Under the pieces are notes generated by a model. That model was not told the origin of the DNA. It ran no database searches and saw only the letters and a program-made list of their open reading frames with translations. A DNA stretch of 64,000 nucleotides, taken from positions 582,001-646,000 of the forward strand of contig NZ_CP039649.1 of the NCBI RefSeq assembly GCF_004923315.1, written 5' to 3'. This DNA is from Azospirillum sp. TSA2s. Its GTDB lineage: Bacteria; Pseudomonadota; Alphaproteobacteria; Azospirillales; Azospirillaceae. Numbering within the stretch: the stretch's first letter is position 1; every line of letters begins with the position of its first letter. This document shows positions 35,067 through 43,828 of the stretch, piece by piece. Position numbers and translations under genes: made by a program.

Positions 35067-35264
35067 ATGAGCAAGCATAGTGACGCGACCGACCGCCACC
35101 ATGGCGGCCCCGGCAGCAGCCAGCAGAACGCCGACAAGCCGGCGGCCAGTCCGGAAAAGCACCCGCATCCGGGTGAACCCACCAACACCCGCCACTCCGG
35201 CAGCTCCAGCGGCGGCGGCGAACGCGACCTGCACCACACGCACGACCCGAAGACGAAGCGGTAG
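35067..35264 (+). CDS. small disordered His/Ser-rich protein
   Basis: A 65-residue, strongly hydrophilic protein with many His, Ser, Pro and Gly residues (HHGGPGSSQQN, EKHPHPGEP, SSSGGGERDLHHTHD). The start follows the preceding gene by 3 bases, with GGTGAGG as ribosome site. His-rich stretches could bind metal, and copper genes lie just downstream, but this is speculation. Family unknown. Confidence 0.65.
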   Translation: MSKHSDATDRHHGGPGSSQQNADKPAASPEKHPHPGEPTNTRHSGSSSGGGERDLHHTHDPKTKR

Positions 35265-35273
35265 GGGGTAAGG

Positions 35274-35427
35274 CCCTCTCCCGTCCCGGGAGAGGGAGGG
35301 GACCCGCGCCGTAGGCGTGGGGAGGGTGAGGGGCTATCCGGACATGGAGCCCCTGATCCTCGGATCACCCCTCACCCTTCCCATGGCGATGCCATGGGCC
35401 CCTTCCCTCTCCCGGGGCGGGAGAGGG
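35274..35427. repeat. nested palindromic intergenic repeat, copy D
   Basis: 154 bp between the convergent small-protein gene and cueR. Same outer arms. Inner hairpins are CCCGCGCC-GTA-GGCGTGGG on the left and, on the other strand, CCCATGGC-ATC-GCCATGGG on the right. The central spacer differs from copies B, C and E. Confidence 0.88.
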
Positions 35428-35433
35428 AGCTCC

Positions 35434-35835
35434 TCACGACGCCAAATCCTTCAAGATCGGGCAGTCCGGGCGGTGGTCGCCGTGGCAGGCGTCGGCAAGC
35501 TCGTGCAGCGTGTCGCGCATCGCCTGCAACTCGGCGATCTTCGCCTCCAGCTCGTCGATGTGCTGCATGGCGATCCGCTTCACCTCCGAACTGCAGCGGG
35601 AGCGGTCCTGCCACAGCCCGACCAGCTTCTGGATGCGTTCGATCCCGAAGCCCAGCGTCCGCGCCCGCTTGACGAAGCGCAGCACATTCACGTCGCGGTC
35701 GCTGTAGACGCGATAGCCCGACGCCGTCCGCCCGGCCTCCGGAATCAAACCGATGGATTCGTAATAGCGGATCAGCTTGGCGTTGACGCCCGAGGCCTTG
35801 GCGGCGTCGCCGATGGTCATGCCGTCCTTCATCAT
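35434..35835 (-). CDS. cueR: copper-responsive MerR-family regulator
   Basis: A 133-residue MerR-type activator. The N-terminal winged helix (MTIGDAAKASGVNAKLIRYY) is followed by a dimerisation helix and a metal loop with Cys117-x7-Cys125 (ACHGDHRPDC), the spacing of Cu(I)/Ag(I) sensors of the CueR group. It is the second gene of copA-cueR: its start overlaps the copA stop (ATGATGA). A matching operator lies upstream of copA at 38320-38350, so it should regulate both genes, including itself. Confidence 0.9.
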   Translation of the reverse strand: MMKDGMTIGDAAKASGVNAKLIRYYESIGLIPEAGRTASGYRVYSDRDVNVLRFVKRARTLGFGIERIQKLVGLWQDRSRCSSEVKRIAMQHIDELEAKIAELQAMRDTLHELADACHGDHRPDCPILKDLAS

Positions 35836-38285
35836 GCGTCTCCGTTCTTCGGCGGAGCCCAGCCGCGCAGGGTCAGGGCGTTCACCACCACGCTGACCGA
35901 ACTGAGCGCCATCGCCGCCCCCGCCAGCACCGGGCTGAGATTGCCCGACGCCGCCAGCGGGATGCCGACCACATTGTAGGCGAAGGCCCAGAACAGCCCC
36001 TGGCGGATCTTCGAATAGGTCCGGCGCGACACGTCGATGGAGCCGGCGACCAGCCTGGGATCGCCGCGCATCAGCGTGACGCCGGCGCTGTGCATCGCCA
36101 CGTCGGTGCCGGTCGCCATGGCGATGCCGACATCGGCGGCGGCCAGGGCGGGCGCGTCGTTGATGCCGTCGCCGACCATGCCGACGACCTTGCCCTCCCC
36201 CTTCAGCGTCGCGACGACGGCAGCCTTGTCGCCGGGCAGCACCTCGGCGAACACCCGCTCGATGCCCAGCGCCGCGGCGACGGAGCGGGCGGCGCCCCAG
36301 CCGTCACCGGTCACCATCACCGGCTCCACCCCCTGCGCCTTCAACGAGGCGACGGCGGTGATCGCGCTGTCCTTCACCGTATCGCCGAAGGCGACGAGGC
36401 CGAGCAGATGCGGCGTCTCACCGAGTTCGATCAACCAGGACAGGGTGCGGCCGGTCGCCGCCAGCGCCTCGGCCGGTTCGGCCAGCGGACCCGGCTGCAG
36501 GCCGGCCTCTTCCACCGCACGGGCGTTGCCGAGCTGCAGGCGGCGCCCCGCCACCGTGCCGGAAACGCCACGGCCGGCCAGAGCACGGAAGTCCGTGACC
36601 GCCTCCGCCGCCATGCCCGCCGCCTTGGCGCGGTCGCGCAGCGCATGGGCGAGCGGATGCTCGCTGCCGGCCTGGAGCGCGGCGGCGAGGCGGAGCAGGG
36701 TCTCGCCATCGGTATCCTCGGCCGGGATCAGGTCGGTGACGCGGGGCTTGCCCTCCGTCAGCGTGCCGGTCTTGTCGAAGGCGACGGCGGTCAGGGCATG
36801 GGCGCGCTCCAGCGCCTCGGCGTCCTTGATGAGAATGCCGTGGCGGGCGGCGACGCCGGTGCCGACCATGATCGCGGTCGGCGTCGCCAGACCGAGCGCG
36901 CAGGGGCAGGCGATGACCAGAACCGAAACGGCGGTGACGATGGCCACCTCCAGGTCGCCGCCGACGATCCACCAGCCGATGAGCGTCAGCGCCGCCACCG
37001 CCAGCACCGCCGGGACGAAGACCGCGCTGACCCGGTCGACCAGCCGCTGGATCGGCGCCTTCGACGCCTGGGCGCCCTCCACCATGCGGACGATCTGCGC
37101 CAGCATGGTTTCGGTGCCGACTGCCGTGGTCTCCACCACCAGCAGGCCGTCGCCGTTGATCGAGCCGCCGGTGACGCGGGCGCCCGGCTCCTTGTCGACC
37201 GGCAGGCTCTCGCCGGTCAGCATCGATTCGTCGACGCCGCCGCTGCCCTCGACCACCCGGCCGTCGACCGGCACCCGCTCGCCGGGGCGGACCACCACAT
37301 GGTCGCCGACATGGACACGCTCCACCGGCATCTCGGTCTCCACCCCGTTGCGGCGCAGGCGGGCGGTGGCGGGGCGCAGGTCCATCAGCGCGCGGATCGC
37401 CGCCGCGGTCTGGCCCTTGGCCCGCGCCTCCAGCCATTTGCCGAACAGCACGAAGGTGATGAGGACCGAGGAGGCTTCGAAATAGAGGTGCGGCTCGTGC
37501 CCGTCATGCGCGGTCAGCATCAGGTAGAGGCTGAGCCCCCAGGCCGCCGAGGTGCCGAGCGCCACCAGCAAATCCATGTTGCCGGCCCCTGCCCGCACCG
37601 CGTTCCAGCCGGCGCGGTAGAAGCGGGCGCCGAGCCAGAACTGCACGATGCTGGCGAGGATCAGCTGGACCCAGCCCGGCAGCATCCAGTCCGCCCCGAA
37701 CAGGTCGCCGACCATGCCGGCCAGCAGCGGCAGCGACAGAGCAGCGGCGATCAGCACATGGTGCAGCTCGCGCCGGCTGCGGTCGGCCCGCGCCTCCTCC
37801 TCCGCCTGTTCGCCGCCCTGGCCGACGGGGGCGGCGCCATAGCCGACCTTCTCCACCGCCGCGATCAGATCGGCAGTGTCGACGCTGCCGGCGAAGGCGA
37901 CGACATGGGCGCGCTCGGTCGCCAGATTGACCGAAGCCGAATCGACGCCCGGCAGCCGGCTCAGCGCCTTCTCCACCCGGCCGGAACAGGAGGCGCAGGT
38001 CATGCCGGTGACCGACAGGTCGAACTCCCGCTTCTCGGCATGGTAGCCGGCGGCATCGACCGCGTCCGCCGCGGCCTTGACGTCCGGCGGACCGGCGAAG
38101 GTCAGGCGCGCCCGCTCCGTCGCCAGATTGACCGAGACGGCGGTGACGCCCGGCACCCGGCCCAGCGCCTTCTCCACCCGGCGGACGCAGGAGGCGCAGG
38201 TCATCCCCGACACGCCGAGGTCGAGTTCGGCCGGGGCACCGACGGGCGCCGTCGTTGGGCTGATGCTGTGCTGGGTCGTGGTCAT
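35832..38285 (-). CDS. copA: Cu(I)-exporting P1B-type ATPase
   Basis: An 817-residue heavy-metal ATPase. It has two N-terminal HMA domains (GMTCASC at residues 28-34 and 94-100), membrane helices, the TGES actuator motif (MLTGESLPVDK), the ion-channel CPC in VIACPCALGLATP, the phosphorylated Asp in DKTGTLTEG, the SEHPLAHA motif and GDGINDAPAL. It exports cytosolic Cu(I) to the periplasm. Start at 38285 with GGAGA upstream. It is transcribed from a CueR-type promoter and coupled to cueR. Confidence 0.95.
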   Translation of the reverse strand: MTTTQHSISPTTAPVGAPAELDLGVSGMTCASCVRRVEKALGRVPGVTAVSVNLATERARLTFAGPPDVKAAADAVDAAGYHAEKREFDLSVTGMTCASCSGRVEKALSRLPGVDSASVNLATERAHVVAFAGSVDTADLIAAVEKVGYGAAPVGQGGEQAEEEARADRSRRELHHVLIAAALSLPLLAGMVGDLFGADWMLPGWVQLILASIVQFWLGARFYRAGWNAVRAGAGNMDLLVALGTSAAWGLSLYLMLTAHDGHEPHLYFEASSVLITFVLFGKWLEARAKGQTAAAIRALMDLRPATARLRRNGVETEMPVERVHVGDHVVVRPGERVPVDGRVVEGSGGVDESMLTGESLPVDKEPGARVTGGSINGDGLLVVETTAVGTETMLAQIVRMVEGAQASKAPIQRLVDRVSAVFVPAVLAVAALTLIGWWIVGGDLEVAIVTAVSVLVIACPCALGLATPTAIMVGTGVAARHGILIKDAEALERAHALTAVAFDKTGTLTEGKPRVTDLIPAEDTDGETLLRLAAALQAGSEHPLAHALRDRAKAAGMAAEAVTDFRALAGRGVSGTVAGRRLQLGNARAVEEAGLQPGPLAEPAEALAATGRTLSWLIELGETPHLLGLVAFGDTVKDSAITAVASLKAQGVEPVMVTGDGWGAARSVAAALGIERVFAEVLPGDKAAVVATLKGEGKVVGMVGDGINDAPALAAADVGIAMATGTDVAMHSAGVTLMRGDPRLVAGSIDVSRRTYSKIRQGLFWAFAYNVVGIPLAASGNLSPVLAGAAMALSSVSVVVNALTLRGWAPPKNGDA

Positions 38286-38319
38286 GCCGGTTCTCCTTCG
38301 ATTCCGCTCGGCATGGAGT

Positions 38320-38350
38320 GATATGGGGCTTCCAGTCATTGGAAGGTCAA
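38320..38350 (-). promoter_or_regulatory. CueR operator and 19-bp-spacer promoter of copA
   Basis: On the minus strand TTGACC (-35, 38350-38345) and CATATC (-10, 38325-38320) are 19 bases apart, the unusually long spacing of MerR-family promoters. Between them lies the dyad CTTCC-N7-GGAAG (38329-38345), very close to known CueR sites. The promoter reads into copA 35 bases away. Confidence 0.85.
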
Positions 38351-38446
38351 GGGGCCAATCGACGCATAGTCGTGCCCCATGAACAAAACAGCGGACGGGG
38401 CGTTCGTGTCCTGACCGTCAGCCACCAGCAGAAAGGGACCGCCCCC

Positions 38447-39007
38447 TTGACCCGCCTGACCATTGCCGAGGCGCAGAGCCGCGTTTCCCATATGCTGACC
38501 CATGACGTGGTCGAGGATCTGCGTGCCGTGGAGTATGAGACGCCGCCGCTGGCCGACGCCCCGTCCGCCACGCCGCTGGCCGAGCTGCGGCGGGCGGAGG
38601 TCAGCTTCAGCCACGCCCCGGGCTCGCCCGACTGCCTGTACCGCATCGGCGCCTTCGGCGATTCGCTGCTGATGCGGCTTCAGCTGAATGTCTGGCGGTT
38701 CGTCGCCATCTATCAGGTGCCGGTGAAGGACCCGATCGACAGCAACACCATCGCCCCGCATTTCGAACGCTGGGCCATCGGCGCCGGCCATGCCGGCTGG
38801 ACCATCGGCTGGCGCGACGGCGTCGATCCCTGGGACCATGACCTGCGGGTGGTGGAGACCTATTGCTACGCCATGCTGCCGGAAGGCTTCCTGGACGAGC
38901 CGCTGACCCAGCTCTATTGGCGCACCGACCTGCTGCAGATGACCCGCGCCTTCATGCTGGAAGCGCGCCGGATGGGCATCCGGCTGTCGGCGCCCGACAC
39001 GGTGTAG
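38447..39007 (+). CDS. conserved-looking cytosolic protein of unknown function
   Basis: A 186-residue soluble protein rich in Trp, His and acidic residues (HFERWAIGAGHAGWTIGWRD, LRVVETYCYAMLPEGFLDEP). No signal peptide or membrane helix. I do not recognise the family. The start is uncertain: TTG 38447 has AGAAAGGGA upstream, while GTG 38372 and ATG 38318 lie further left, the latter inside the CueR operator. It is divergent from copA, so copper control of this gene is possible but untested. Confidence 0.65.
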   Translation: MTRLTIAEAQSRVSHMLTHDVVEDLRAVEYETPPLADAPSATPLAELRRAEVSFSHAPGSPDCLYRIGAFGDSLLMRLQLNVWRFVAIYQVPVKDPIDSNTIAPHFERWAIGAGHAGWTIGWRDGVDPWDHDLRVVETYCYAMLPEGFLDEPLTQLYWRTDLLQMTRAFMLEARRMGIRLSAPDTV

Positions 39008-39080
39008 CGGAGGTTTCGCTTGGCGCGGTGGGGGCGGCTGTGCTCAATCGGTGAGCAGACGTTCTCAGCAGAGCCCGACC

Positions 39081-39725
39081 ATGCCGCCGCTTCCCATTCC
39101 GATGCCGACAGATCTCTCCGTCCTGCTGACGGTGATGGATTTCATCGGCGTGTTCGTCTTCGGGCTCAGCGGCGGCACGCTGGCGGTGCGCAAGCGGCTG
39201 GATCTGTTCGGGGTGATGGTGCTGTCGCTGGCGGCGGCGCTGGCCGGCGGCGTGGTCCGCGATGTGCTGATCGGCGCGCTGCCGCCGGCCAGCCTACAGG
39301 ACGATCGCTATCTGATGGTGGCGCTCGCCGCCGGGATGGCCGCCTTCCTGTTCCACGGCCCGATCAACCGGCTGGGCAAGCCGGTGATGGTGCTGGATGC
39401 CGCCGGGCTCGGGCTGTTCACCGTCGCCGGCTGCGGCAAGGCGCTGGCCTATGGCCTCAGCCCGCTGCCGGCCGCCCTTTTGGGCGTGATGACCGCCTGC
39501 GGCGGCGGGGCGGTGCGCGACCTGCTGGTCGCCGAGGTGCCGCGGGTGCTGCGCGAGGAGATCTATGCCATGGCCTCGCTGCTGGGGGCCGCGGTGGTGA
39601 TCGCCGGCAATCGTCTGGATCTGCCGCCGGTGCCGGTCGCGGTGGCCGGCGCGCTCGCCGTGTTCGTGCTGCGCGTCGTCAGCGTTCTGCGCAACTGGAG
39701 CGCGCCGCGGGCGCCGGGGAGTTGA
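39081..39725 (+). CDS. UPF0126 / TRIC-type cation-channel family membrane protein
   Basis: A 214-residue protein with about seven helices arranged as two homologous halves. The glycine-rich GGTLAVRKRLDLFGV and GGVVRDVL in the first half are repeated as CGGGAVRDLLV in the second, the pattern of YadS/UPF0126 proteins. Prokaryotic TRIC homologues form trimeric K+/Na+ channels, so an ion-channel role is inferred. Start could also be ATG 39102. The ribosome site is weak for both. Confidence 0.83.
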   Translation: MPPLPIPMPTDLSVLLTVMDFIGVFVFGLSGGTLAVRKRLDLFGVMVLSLAAALAGGVVRDVLIGALPPASLQDDRYLMVALAAGMAAFLFHGPINRLGKPVMVLDAAGLGLFTVAGCGKALAYGLSPLPAALLGVMTACGGGAVRDLLVAEVPRVLREEIYAMASLLGAAVVIAGNRLDLPPVPVAVAGALAVFVLRVVSVLRNWSAPRAPGS

Positions 39726-39741
39726 GGGGGCTCTTAAATCG

Positions 39742-39899
39742 CCCTCTCCCGCCCCGGGAGAGGGAGGGGACCCGCCGCAAAGCGGTGGGGAGGGTGAGGG
39801 GCAAAGCAAGAATCCCCGTACCGCATGGTTCCTTGGAATACCCCTCACCCTTCCCATGCTGCGCATGGGCCCCTTCCCTCTCCCGGGACGGGAGAGGGA
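39742..39899. repeat. nested palindromic intergenic repeat, copy E
   Basis: 158 bp between the convergent TRIC-like gene and the LivJ-type gene. Same outer arms. Inner hairpins are CCCGCCGC-AAA-GCGGTGGG on the left and, on the other strand, CCCATGC-GCA-GCATGGG on the right. The centre shares CGCATGGTTCCTTG with copy C. Confidence 0.88.
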
Positions 39900-39918
39900 G
39901 GTTCACAGGATCGCCTCG

Positions 39919-41181
39919 TTACACCCGCTTGCCCCAGCCCGGCATCGGGAAGACCGGCTCCGCTTCGGCCGAGGCCTTGGGCAGGACCACGGTCGGGCGC
40001 AGCTTGTGGTTCTGGATGCAGGCGGAGATCAGGTTGGTGTTCTGGCCCTTCTCGTCGAAGGTGATCGCCGGGCCGACCATCAGCTTGTCCGACAGGTTGG
40101 TCTGGCGCAGAGCCGCCAGCATCGCCGAGGCCTCCGCCGTGCCGGCGCGCTTGAAGGCGTCGGCGGCGATCAGGATCGCCTCGAAGGTGAAGGCGACGTT
40201 GAAGGCGTAGCCCTCGAACCGGTCGTTCGGGAACTGCTTCTTGAAGGCCGCCTCGACCCGCTTGGTCATCGCCGCTTTGGGGTCGTACCAGGGCAGGTTG
40301 GTGATGGCGTAGTCGGCGTACTTGCCCAGCACCTTGTAGAACTGTTCGTCATACAGGCCGGGCGAACCGGGGGAGACGATGCCCTTCGGCTCCCAGCGCT
40401 GCTTGACCATCTCGCGCACCATCATGATGGCGTCGTTGGCGCGGGTGGTGACGATGGCAAGCTCGGCGCCGGTGGCCTTGGCCTTCGCCACCTCGACCGC
40501 CAGATCCTGCGCCCGCGGGTCGTAGGAGATCGATTCGACGATCTGGAACGGCATGTCCAGCTTGGGGAACAGCGCGTCGATGGCGGCCTTGTTCGCCATG
40601 CCGAAGGTGTCGTTGGCGTGCAGGAAGACGGCGGTCTTCGGCGTGGTGCCGGTGGCGGCGAACAGGTCCTTCATCAGCGACATCCCGTTCGACACCAGCA
40701 TGGTGGAGGTCGGGAAGTTGCGGAAGACGGTCTTGTACCCCTGCTCCGTCAGCTTGTCGGCGGCGGCGATGTTCATCACCAGCGGCACGCCGCGCTGCTC
40801 GCACACCTGGGCGGCGGCGGCGGTCTGGCCGCTGTCGAAGGCGCCGACAATGACATGGGCGCCGTCGTTGATCAGCTTTTCCGTGCGCGAGCGGGCGACG
40901 TCGGCGTTCGATTCGGTGTCGGCCGACATGACCTCCACCTTATAGCCGAGGTCGGACAGCACCGCCGGCGCGATGTCGGCGCCGCGCTGGCAGGCTTGGC
41001 CCGCCTGGGCCAGCAGGCCGGAGCGCGGCAGCAGAACGCCGACCTTCAGCGTGGTGTCCTGCGCGAAGACCGGGGCGCGGCCGAAGCCGGCCAGCACGCC
41101 GCCGGCGATGGCGGCCTGCCCCAGCGTGCGGCGGGAAAGGGCGAGTCCTCCGGTGGAACGGTTCTTATGATCGTTGGTCAT
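39919..41181 (-). CDS. branched-chain amino acid-type (LivJ family) periplasmic binding protein
   Basis: A 420-residue solute-binding protein. The N-terminus carries a twin-arginine-like motif (LSRRTLGQ) before a hydrophobic stretch and FAQ cleavage site. The mature part starts LKVGVLLPRSGLLAQAGQ, typical of the LivJ/amide-binding type I fold, followed by SADTESNADVARSRTEKLI and VIVGAFDSGQT. No permease or ATPase is adjacent, so it is an orphan whose membrane partners lie elsewhere. It may bind an amide, amino acid or aromatic acid. Confidence 0.85.
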   Translation of the reverse strand: MTNDHKNRSTGGLALSRRTLGQAAIAGGVLAGFGRAPVFAQDTTLKVGVLLPRSGLLAQAGQACQRGADIAPAVLSDLGYKVEVMSADTESNADVARSRTEKLINDGAHVIVGAFDSGQTAAAAQVCEQRGVPLVMNIAAADKLTEQGYKTVFRNFPTSTMLVSNGMSLMKDLFAATGTTPKTAVFLHANDTFGMANKAAIDALFPKLDMPFQIVESISYDPRAQDLAVEVAKAKATGAELAIVTTRANDAIMMVREMVKQRWEPKGIVSPGSPGLYDEQFYKVLGKYADYAITNLPWYDPKAAMTKRVEAAFKKQFPNDRFEGYAFNVAFTFEAILIAADAFKRAGTAEASAMLAALRQTNLSDKLMVGPAITFDEKGQNTNLISACIQNHKLRPTVVLPKASAEAEPVFPMPGWGKRV

Positions 41182-41305
41182 GGTCCTGCGGATGCCTTTT
41201 GGCTGGTCGCAAAGCGGTTTGGTTCGACCGAAGAGTCCACCGCCGGCCCCCTCCGTGTCAAAGTGGAATCGCCGAAGTCCTTCAATACGCAACGGAATGA
41301 CCTTC

Positions 41306-42757
41306 ATGCCCAACGGCAGCCGGACCGTCACCCTCGACGAGGCGCTCGCCATCGCGCTCGACCACCTGAAATCCGGGCGCCTGGACGAGGGGGAGGACCT
41401 CTATGCCCGAATCCTCGACGCCGATCCCGGCAATGCCGAGGCGATGCACCGCATGGGCTTCATCGCCGGCCGCCGGGGCGACATGGACCGGGCGCTGGAC
41501 CTGCTGACCCGCTCGGTGGAGCGGGCGCCCGATGCCGACGCGCTGTTCAACCTGGGAACCCTGCACCACCGCGCCCTGCGGACGGAGGAGGCCATCGTCG
41601 CCTATCACCGCGCCCTGGCGCTGCGCCCCGATTTTCCCGATGCCGAATATCACCTGAGCGAGGCCCTGCAGGGCGCCGGCCGCCTGGACGAGGCGCTGGC
41701 GGCGCTGGACACATTGCTGGGTCGCCACCCCCATTATCCCGCCGGCTGGCGCCAGCATGGCGACATCGAAGCGGATTTGGGCCGGCCCGGCGCGGCGGTG
41801 CATTTCTATGAGATGGCGCTGGCGCTGAATCCCGCGGACGACCTGTCGCGGGAGCGGCTGGCGGCGCAGGAGGAGGCCTTCCGCACCCGCAGCGCGGCGA
41901 TGGCGGCACGGCTGCCGGACGGACGGCACGACCTGCGCGACATCACCATCCTGATCCCGTTCCGCGCCGACAGCGACGACCGCAGGCGCAACCTGCGCTG
42001 GATCGTCGGCTTCCTGCTGAAGCATGTCGACGCCACCCTGCTGATCGGCGAGGACAAGGACGGGCCGAGCGACGTGCCGGACGCACTCGGTCCCGAACTG
42101 GCCGCCCGCTGCCGCCACCTGCATCTGCGCGGCAACGACACGCCCTTCACCCACAAGGCCCACCTCATCAACCGCATGGCCGAGGCGGCCGACACGCCCA
42201 TCGTCGCCCTGCACGACACCGACATCGTGGTGGACCCGGTGCAGTATGTGCTGGCGCGCGACGCCGTGCGGCGGGGCGGCGGGCTGGTCTTCCCCTACAA
42301 CGGGCTGTTCTTCTGGATCATGGGCCGGGAGGTCCTGCGCTTCGGCTACACCCTGTCGGCGGCCCCGCTGAACGCCGTCTGCCCACGCTTTCCGCTGATG
42401 CACCGCAATTCCCCCGGCGGCGGCGCCTTCTTCGACCGGGAGCGGCTGCTCGCCAACGGCGGCTACAACGAGGCCTTCCTGTCCTGGGGCTTCGAGGATG
42501 ACGAGATCGTCGAGCGCTTCCGTCGGCTGGGGCTCGGCGTCGAGCGGGTGCCGGGACCGCTCTACCATCTGGAGCATGCCCGGCCGGCGAACTCGTCGGA
42601 GCAGAACCCCTTCTTCGAGGCCAACCGGGCGGAGCTGGAGCGCGTGCGCAACGCGGACGGCGGGGCGCTGCGCGCCGACATCGCCGCCGGGCGGCTGCGC
42701 CGGCCGCTGCTGTCGTCGCGCGATCTTCCGCCACCAGTCGCGTCGCCGTTCGACTGA
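41306..42757 (+). CDS. glycosyltransferase with N-terminal TPR repeats
   Basis: A 483-residue two-part protein. Residues about 10-190 hold four or five TPR-like repeats (e.g. EAMHRMGFIAGRRGDMDRAL, ADALFNLGTLHHRALRTEEA). The remainder is a GT-A-like domain with a DTDIVVD acidic motif for metal/nucleotide-sugar binding. It ends in GGAFFDRERLLANGGYNEAF and WGFEDDEIVERFRRLG, the galactosyltransferase-C (GT7-like) acceptor segment. Start could be ATG 41297. Possible roles are surface polysaccharide or flagellin glycosylation. Confidence 0.82.
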   Translation: MPNGSRTVTLDEALAIALDHLKSGRLDEGEDLYARILDADPGNAEAMHRMGFIAGRRGDMDRALDLLTRSVERAPDADALFNLGTLHHRALRTEEAIVAYHRALALRPDFPDAEYHLSEALQGAGRLDEALAALDTLLGRHPHYPAGWRQHGDIEADLGRPGAAVHFYEMALALNPADDLSRERLAAQEEAFRTRSAAMAARLPDGRHDLRDITILIPFRADSDDRRRNLRWIVGFLLKHVDATLLIGEDKDGPSDVPDALGPELAARCRHLHLRGNDTPFTHKAHLINRMAEAADTPIVALHDTDIVVDPVQYVLARDAVRRGGGLVFPYNGLFFWIMGREVLRFGYTLSAAPLNAVCPRFPLMHRNSPGGGAFFDRERLLANGGYNEAFLSWGFEDDEIVERFRRLGLGVERVPGPLYHLEHARPANSSEQNPFFEANRAELERVRNADGGALRADIAAGRLRRPLLSSRDLPPPVASPFD

Positions 42758-42856
42758 AAGCGGCGCAAATGCGGTGCAACGCCGGGAACCCCTTGAAGGG
42801 GCAACGACCCGGACACAGGTGAGGGGGCAGGATGTGACGAATTCGAGAACGATCTC

Positions 42857-43657
42857 GTGTTGAGCTTGGCACGCAGACTGTGGGCGGAGGCCATTTCGGG
42901 CGCTCCCTCGGCCGGTCCTTTTGGCGGCCGGGCGGGACCGGCATCGGTGCCGCGCGGCATGCGCGTCTATGCGGTCGGCGACATCCATGGCCGGCTCGAC
43001 CTGCTCGAGCAGATGCTGGGCCAGATCGCCCGCGATGCCGAACAGGCGCCGAACCTGCTGAAATACCTCGTCTTCCTCGGCGACTATGTCGACCGCGGCC
43101 CGGATTCGCGGCTGGTGATCGAACGGCTCGCCTGCGGGCTGCCGCCGGCCTTCGGCGCGGTGTTCCTGCGCGGCAACCACGAGGACACCATGCTGGGCTT
43201 CCTGTCGGACCTGCGCGTCGCCCCCGGCTGGCTGACCTATGGCGGCGATGCGACGCTGGAGAGCTACGGCATCCCCGCCCCCGACCCTGATGCGCCGACG
43301 GAGCATCTGCAGCAGGCGCAGATGATGCTGAACAGCCTGCTGCCGGCCCATCACCGCGCCTTCCTGACCGGCCTGCGCTGCCATCTGACCATCGGCGACT
43401 ATCATTTCGTCCATGCCGGCGTCCGCCCCGGCGTCCCGCTCGACCGGCAGGAGGACCAGGACCGGCTGTGGATCCGCGAGGCTTTCCTGGCCTCACGCGC
43501 CGATCATGGCAAGGTGGTCGTCCATGGCCACACCATCGCGCCGGAGCCTGAACTGCTGGCCAACCGCATCGGCATCGACACCGGCGCCTACGCCACCAAC
43601 CGCCTGACCGCCCTGGTGCTGGAGGGGACGGACCGGCGGTTCCTGTGCACGGTGTGA
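42857..43657 (+). CDS. PPP-family serine/threonine phosphatase (metallophosphoesterase)
   Basis: A 266-residue cytosolic phosphoesterase with the full metal-site series: GDIHGR, GDYVDRG, GNHED, a His in FVHAGVRPG and VHGHT. This is the bacterial PrpA/PrpE-like group, acting on phosphoproteins or dinucleoside polyphosphates. The GTG at 42857 gives a short leader before the domain; the ribosome site is weak. It follows the glycosyltransferase by about 100 bases in the same direction. Confidence 0.88.
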   Translation: MLSLARRLWAEAISGAPSAGPFGGRAGPASVPRGMRVYAVGDIHGRLDLLEQMLGQIARDAEQAPNLLKYLVFLGDYVDRGPDSRLVIERLACGLPPAFGAVFLRGNHEDTMLGFLSDLRVAPGWLTYGGDATLESYGIPAPDPDAPTEHLQQAQMMLNSLLPAHHRAFLTGLRCHLTIGDYHFVHAGVRPGVPLDRQEDQDRLWIREAFLASRADHGKVVVHGHTIAPEPELLANRIGIDTGAYATNRLTALVLEGTDRRFLCTV

Positions 43658-43828
43658 GGGGGTCTCTGGCCGGAATTGGGGGAATTGGCGCCGGAACAAG
43701 GGCTAAAAAGCACATCTGCCGCAATGGAAAGGTCCAGCCGACGTTTCACGGCGCATAATGGCCGCCTTCGACGCGAGCGTGCCCGCGCATCTTGCGGCAT
43801 GCCCACGCCTCACCTCAGGGAGGGGCAC

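Noticed and set aside
36090..38321. A 743-codon rightward frame opposite copA
   Set aside because: Composition is Arg/Gly/His-rich and the opposite strand carries every motif of a copper ATPase.
27742..39899. Reading the palindromic repeats as a CRISPR array or as coding sequence
   Set aside because: The copies are kilobases apart, inverted within themselves and not regularly spaced. Frames through them give only low-complexity Pro/Ser/Arg/Gly peptides.
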